Source: Alphaproteobacteria bacterium (GTDB lineage: Bacteria; Myxococcota_A; UBA796; CAJQPC01). Taken from it: a stretch of DNA of 64,000 nucleotides. Numbering within the stretch: the first letter of the stretch is position 1; every line of letters begins with the position of its first letter. The notes beneath the pieces were generated by a model. It had not been told where the DNA came from. It saw only the letters and a program-made list of their open reading frames with translations, and did no database searches. The DNA lies in assembly GCA_020632795.1 (NCBI GenBank), contig JACKEV010000006.1, positions 1,236,501-1,300,500 of the forward strand. Direction: 5' to 3'. A program made the translations under genes and the position numbers. This document shows positions 59,265 through 64,000 of this stretch, one piece after another.

Positions 59265-60256
59265 TTCACGGGCTCCACGGTGAAGCGCGCCGGGCGGACC
59301 TGCTCGACGGTGATGTTGTCCCCCAGGCCCACCACGTCGAACCGGGCGGCGGCCGCGGGGTCGTAGCCCACCGTGATCTGCCGGGCCGGCGTCTCCTCGG
59401 GGACGACCACCATGACGGTGAGCTGGTCGTCGCGCATCTCCTCCAGCTCCCGGATGGGGCCGCGGACGGTGACCTCGACCGCCTCGACGGTGGGCCGCCA
59501 CCGGCGGGGGGAGCGGGCGATGACCGGGATCTCCGCGAACGCGCGGGTGTCGGTGATCGGCTCGATGACGATCTCGGCGAAGACCGGGTCGCCGTCCACC
59601 CGGCGGATGGTGCGGGAGCGCAGGGGCACCTCGACCTCCCGCCGCACGGACTGGGTGAGGCCCGTCACCACGATGCCCTCTGTGGGCAGGCCGTCGGCGA
59701 GGGCGTCGACCTCCGAGGCCGGGCCCTCGATCTCCAGCTCATCGGGCAACAGCGAGATGGCCTTGACCCGATAGCCGTCGGCGGGCTCGCCCACCTGGGC
59801 CGAGCGCAGGGGCACCGGGCGGGTCACCTTGGGCTCCAGCTCCAGCTCCAGCTTGGGCGGCACCAGACCCACGACCCGCACGTTGGGCGGCAAGTCCTCG
59901 ATCTCGTAGTCCAGGAAGTCGATGGCGTGCATGCCGGTGGGGTACTCGACCAGGTCGACGGTGAGGTGGGGCTCGCGGCGGCGCAGCTCCTTGACGTAGG
60001 CGTTGGCCCCCGAGACCGTGAGCCGCACCCGGCTGACCGGGGCCTGGGAGAGCACCATCTCGCTGTTCAGGGCGTAGTCCACCCGCACCCAGGCGGAGTC
60101 CTCGACCACCTGCTCGCCCTGCACCCAGGCCCAGATGCTCAGGGCCAGCACCAGCGAGAGCACCTTGTAGACGAGGTTGTCGAGGAAGAACCGGCGCAGC
60201 CAGGCCCGGACGCGGGCAGCGGTCACTTCGTCGGAGGATCGGCGGTTGCGGGCCAC
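59261..60256 (-). CDS. cdaR: YbbR-domain regulator CdaR
   Basis: The 331-residue protein has one N-terminal membrane helix (about 27-46, near V-Y-K-V-L-S-L) and an extracytoplasmic part of YbbR repeats (V-x-G-P-x-x-x-V pattern, about three). CdaR regulates CdaA in the CdaA-CdaR-GlmM set. It starts at GTG, 5 bp after cdaA. Confidence 0.9.
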   Translation of the reverse strand: MARNRRSSDEVTAARVRAWLRRFFLDNLVYKVLSLVLALSIWAWVQGEQVVEDSAWVRVDYALNSEMVLSQAPVSRVRLTVSGANAYVKELRRREPHLTVDLVEYPTGMHAIDFLDYEIEDLPPNVRVVGLVPPKLELELEPKVTRPVPLRSAQVGEPADGYRVKAISLLPDELEIEGPASEVDALADGLPTEGIVVTGLTQSVRREVEVPLRSRTIRRVDGDPVFAEIVIEPITDTRAFAEIPVIARSPRRWRPTVEAVEVTVRGPIRELEEMRDDQLTVMVVVPEETPARQITVGYDPAAAARFDVVGLGDNITVEQVRPARFTVEPVK

Positions 60257-60261
60257 GGCGC

Positions 60262-61065
60262 TCAGCGACCTCCCCGCTTCTCGGCCTCAGCCTCTTCGGG
60301 CTGGAAGATCTCCTGGAGGCGCTGGCGCAGCTCGTTGGTGTCCTCGACCGGGGTGAGCGCCCCGCCCAGGACCAGCGAGACCGCCCCGCGCTCCTCGGAG
60401 ACCACGACCACCACCGCGTCGGTGTCCTCGCTCAGGCCCAGCGCGGCCCGGTGTCGGGTGCCGAAGTAGCGCGCGATGTCCTTGGACAAGGACAGCGGCA
60501 AAAACGCCTTCGCCGCCGCGATGCGCCCGTCCTTCACCACCACCGCGCCGTCGTGCAGCGGCGAGGTGGGGTGGAAGATGGACATCAGCAGCTCCTGGGT
60601 GACCGCCGCGTCCAGCGGGTGGCCGCCCTCGATCAGCTCGGCGAGGCTGGCCTCCCGCTCGATGACCACCAGGGCGCCGATGCGCCGGGAGGCCAGGGCG
60701 AAGGCCGCCTGGACCAGCTCCTCGTGGGCGAAGGAGTCCGGGTTGCTGGAGAAGGCCGGGAACAGGCGCCCGCCGGTGCGGGCCAGGCCGCGCCGGATGT
60801 CGTCCTGGAACAGGATCAGCACCGCCAGCACGATGTAGACGAAGAACTTGTCGAGCACCCAGCGCATCGCGTACAGCTCGAAGCGCTGGGAGGCCACGTA
60901 GATGCCGCCCAGCAGCAGCAGGCCCACGAGGCTCTGGATGGCCCGGGTCCCGCGCAGCACGATCAGGGCCCGGTAGAAGATGAACCAGAGCATCCCGATG
61001 TCGACGAGGTCGCGGGTGCCGATGGTCAGGAACACCGAGTCGGCGATCCACTCCCGGGGGCTCAT
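60262..61065 (-). CDS. cdaA: Diadenylate cyclase CdaA (c-di-AMP synthase)
   Basis: CdaA joins two ATP to c-di-AMP. The 267-residue protein has three N-terminal membrane helices (about 10-85) and a DAC domain (about 105-250) with the catalytic D-G-A (L-H-D-G-A-V-V) and G-T-R-H-R-A-A motifs. The ATG overlaps the folP stop (ATGA). The order folP-cdaA-cdaR-glmM suggests c-di-AMP control of cell-wall and osmotic balance; the receptor is not in the window. Confidence 0.95.
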   Translation of the reverse strand: MSPREWIADSVFLTIGTRDLVDIGMLWFIFYRALIVLRGTRAIQSLVGLLLLGGIYVASQRFELYAMRWVLDKFFVYIVLAVLILFQDDIRRGLARTGGRLFPAFSSNPDSFAHEELVQAAFALASRRIGALVVIEREASLAELIEGGHPLDAAVTQELLMSIFHPTSPLHDGAVVVKDGRIAAAKAFLPLSLSKDIARYFGTRHRAALGLSEDTDAVVVVVSEERGAVSLVLGGALTPVEDTNELRQRLQEIFQPEEAEAEKRGGR

Positions 61066-61853
61066 GCGGCGCGCTCCCCGGCGATGGCCGCCGCGATGGT
61101 GAGGGCCTGCCGGGTGGCGGCCACGTCGTGGACCCGCAGCACGTCGGCGCCCGCCCGGGCCGCCAGCACAGCGGCGGCGATGGACCCGCCGAGGCGGTCT
61201 TCCGCGAGGGCGTCCCCATCGAGCTTTCCGATGAAGGACTTGCGGGAGGCGCCCACGTACAGGGGCACCCCCAGGGTGCGAAGCTCGCCCAGCCGCCGCA
61301 TCAGCGCCAGGTTGCCGTCCACCGACTTGCCGAAGCCGATGCCCGGGTCGGCCCAGATGCGCTGGATGCCCGCCGCGCGGGCCGCCGCGACGCGCTCGGC
61401 CAGGAAGCCGCGCACCTCGGTCACCACGTCGTCGTAGGCGGTGTCGCGCTGCATGGAGGCCGGGGTGCCCCGCATGTGCATGACGACGACCCCCGCCCCC
61501 GCTGCGGCGACCGCCTCGATCATGCCGGGCGCGCGCAGGCCGTTGATGTCGTTGACGACCTCGGCGCCCGCGTCCAGCGCGGCGGCGGCGACCTCGGGCA
61601 GGGTGGTGTCGATGGAGACCCGGCAGCCCTCGGCCACCAGCCCCTCCACGACGGGCAGCACGCGGTCGAGCTGCGCCTGGGCGGGGACCGGGCCCGCGCC
61701 TGGGCGGGTGCTCTCCCCCCCGACGTCGATCCAGGTCGCGCCCGCGTCCCGCATCGCGACCCCCCGCGCCACCGCGCGCTCCGGCCGGACCCAGCGGCCG
61801 CCGTCGTAGAAGGAGTCGGGGGTGATGTTCAGGATCCCGGCGATGCGGACCAT
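61062..61853 (-). CDS. folP: Dihydropteroate synthase
   Basis: FolP condenses p-aminobenzoate with the pterin in folate synthesis. The 263-residue protein has I-L-N-I-T-P-D-S-F-Y-D-G-G, D-V-G-G-E-S-T-R-P-G, V-N-D-I, D-P-G-I-G-F-G-K and S-R-K-S-F. The ATG at 61853 matches the usual start; an in-frame GTG at 61877 with GGAGG upstream is an alternative. It follows ftsH after about 48 bp. Confidence 0.95.
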   Translation of the reverse strand: MVRIAGILNITPDSFYDGGRWVRPERAVARGVAMRDAGATWIDVGGESTRPGAGPVPAQAQLDRVLPVVEGLVAEGCRVSIDTTLPEVAAAALDAGAEVVNDINGLRAPGMIEAVAAAGAGVVVMHMRGTPASMQRDTAYDDVVTEVRGFLAERVAAARAAGIQRIWADPGIGFGKSVDGNLALMRRLGELRTLGVPLYVGASRKSFIGKLDGDALAEDRLGGSIAAAVLAARAGADVLRVHDVAATRQALTIAAAIAGERAA

Positions 61854-61901
61854 GTCAGAGGCGCTCTCCGGGCCCACCTTAACGCCTCCGGGGCGGACGT
61901 C

Positions 61902-63724
<1,823 letters not shown>

Positions 63725-63728
<4 letters not shown>

Positions 63729-64000
63729 GAGCTTGCCATCCTGGGGGGCCCGAGCGGGCGCCCATCGGGGGAGAGGGGGAGGTCCGGAGCCTGGAACCGG
63801 CGCACAGCAGGCTGCATGTCCGGGCGCTCCAGGGCGGCGAGGAGGTCACTCATTCCGACGACCTGCTGGCCCGCGAGGGCGGCCGAGATGGACGCCTCAT
63901 TCAACAGATTCTTGAGGTCTGCGCCCGTGAACGCCGGAGTCCGGGCGGCGAGCGCAGCGAGGTCGACGTCTTCGCTGACGGGGACCTCGCGGACGAGCGT
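63725..64000 (-). CDS. C-terminal part of an FtsH-like AAA protein without a peptidase domain (partial)
   Basis: The frame is open from the window edge to a TGA that overlaps the ftsH ATG. The 91 visible residues match the AAA lid helices of FtsH itself: V-P-V-S-E-D-V-D-L, T-P-A-F-T-G-A-D-L-K-N-L-L-N-E-A-S, where FtsH has T-P-G-F-V-G-A-D-L-E-N-L-V-N-E-A. The protein then ends about 40 residues later with a Pro-rich tail, where FtsH goes on to its peptidase. The N-terminal part lies outside, so I cannot say if the AAA core is complete. It is probably a protease-less paralogue that works with FtsH. Confidence 0.75.

Overview
The window is about 70% GC and almost wholly coding. Roughly sixty genes run as tight head-to-tail operons with many ATGA and GTGA stop/start overlaps and frequent GTG starts. 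The largest gap without a gene is about 183 bp (the rpsA leader), so no stretch over 300 bp is empty. I see no rRNA, tRNA, insertion sequence, prophage or CRISPR array. The mix suggests a Gram-negative-type, aerobic, high-GC bacterium: bacterial rpsA-cmk-aroA order, an aa3/caa3-type oxidase, a diadenylate cyclase operon, short lipoproteins with acidic tails behind the lipobox, and serine/threonine-kinase/SUMF1 fusions. This fits Myxococcota or a neighbouring 'delta' lineage best, but that placement is inference from gene content.

Layout. (1) 1-1904 (+): the end of a gene fusing an AmnA-like LigB extradiol-dioxygenase subunit to a RidA (2-aminomuconate deaminase-like) domain, then kynB, pointing to tryptophan/kynurenine or aminophenol breakdown. 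(2) 1897-5427 (-): PPP-type phosphatase, DUF2461 protein, transketolase. (3) 5530-10526 (+): archaeal/eukaryotic-type ProRS, ABC1/UbiB-family protein, and a membrane pseudokinase-SUMF1 fusion. (4) 10513-13240 (-): esterase and a polytopic membrane protein. (5) 13281-24794 (+): lipoprotein, DUF523-aldo/keto-reductase fusion, then a complete cytochrome oxidase locus (SURF1, ctaA, ctaB, ctaC, ctaD, ctaE, ctaF, ctaG, a YtkA-like lipoprotein and a di-heme peroxidase). Both subunit II and the subunit IV-like protein carry a fused cytochrome c domain. (6) 24772-29613: TIGR02757 protein, two small membrane proteins (one only 45 aa), an AlkD-like HEAT protein, and a class A PBP.

(7) 29617-39984 (-): DUF4350-like lipoprotein, asd, fpr, xerD, amiC-like amidase, mutS, rsmB, and a DsbA-fold protein whose CxxC is SPFS. 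(8) 40006-49000 (-): LapA-like protein, rpsA with its own promoter candidate and terminator, cmk, aroA, accA, DUF4097 lipoprotein, miaA, mutL. (9) 48924-55069 (-): der, era, rnc, mnmA, cysteine desulfurase, ComEA-like protein, tsaE, a block for ribosome maturation and tRNA modification. The desulfurase next to mnmA suggests it supplies sulfur for U34 thiolation. (10) 55191-55793 (+): a DedA protein. (11) 55776-64000 (-): nnr, pdxJ, glmM, cdaR, cdaA, folP, ftsH, and the C-terminal end of a second, FtsH-like AAA protein with no peptidase domain, cut by the window edge.

The most unusual items are the domain fusions (LigB-RidA, DUF523-AKR, pseudokinase-SUMF1, COX4-cytochrome c), the SPFS thioredoxin-fold protein, and the protease-less FtsH paralogue that overlaps ftsH by 4 bp.
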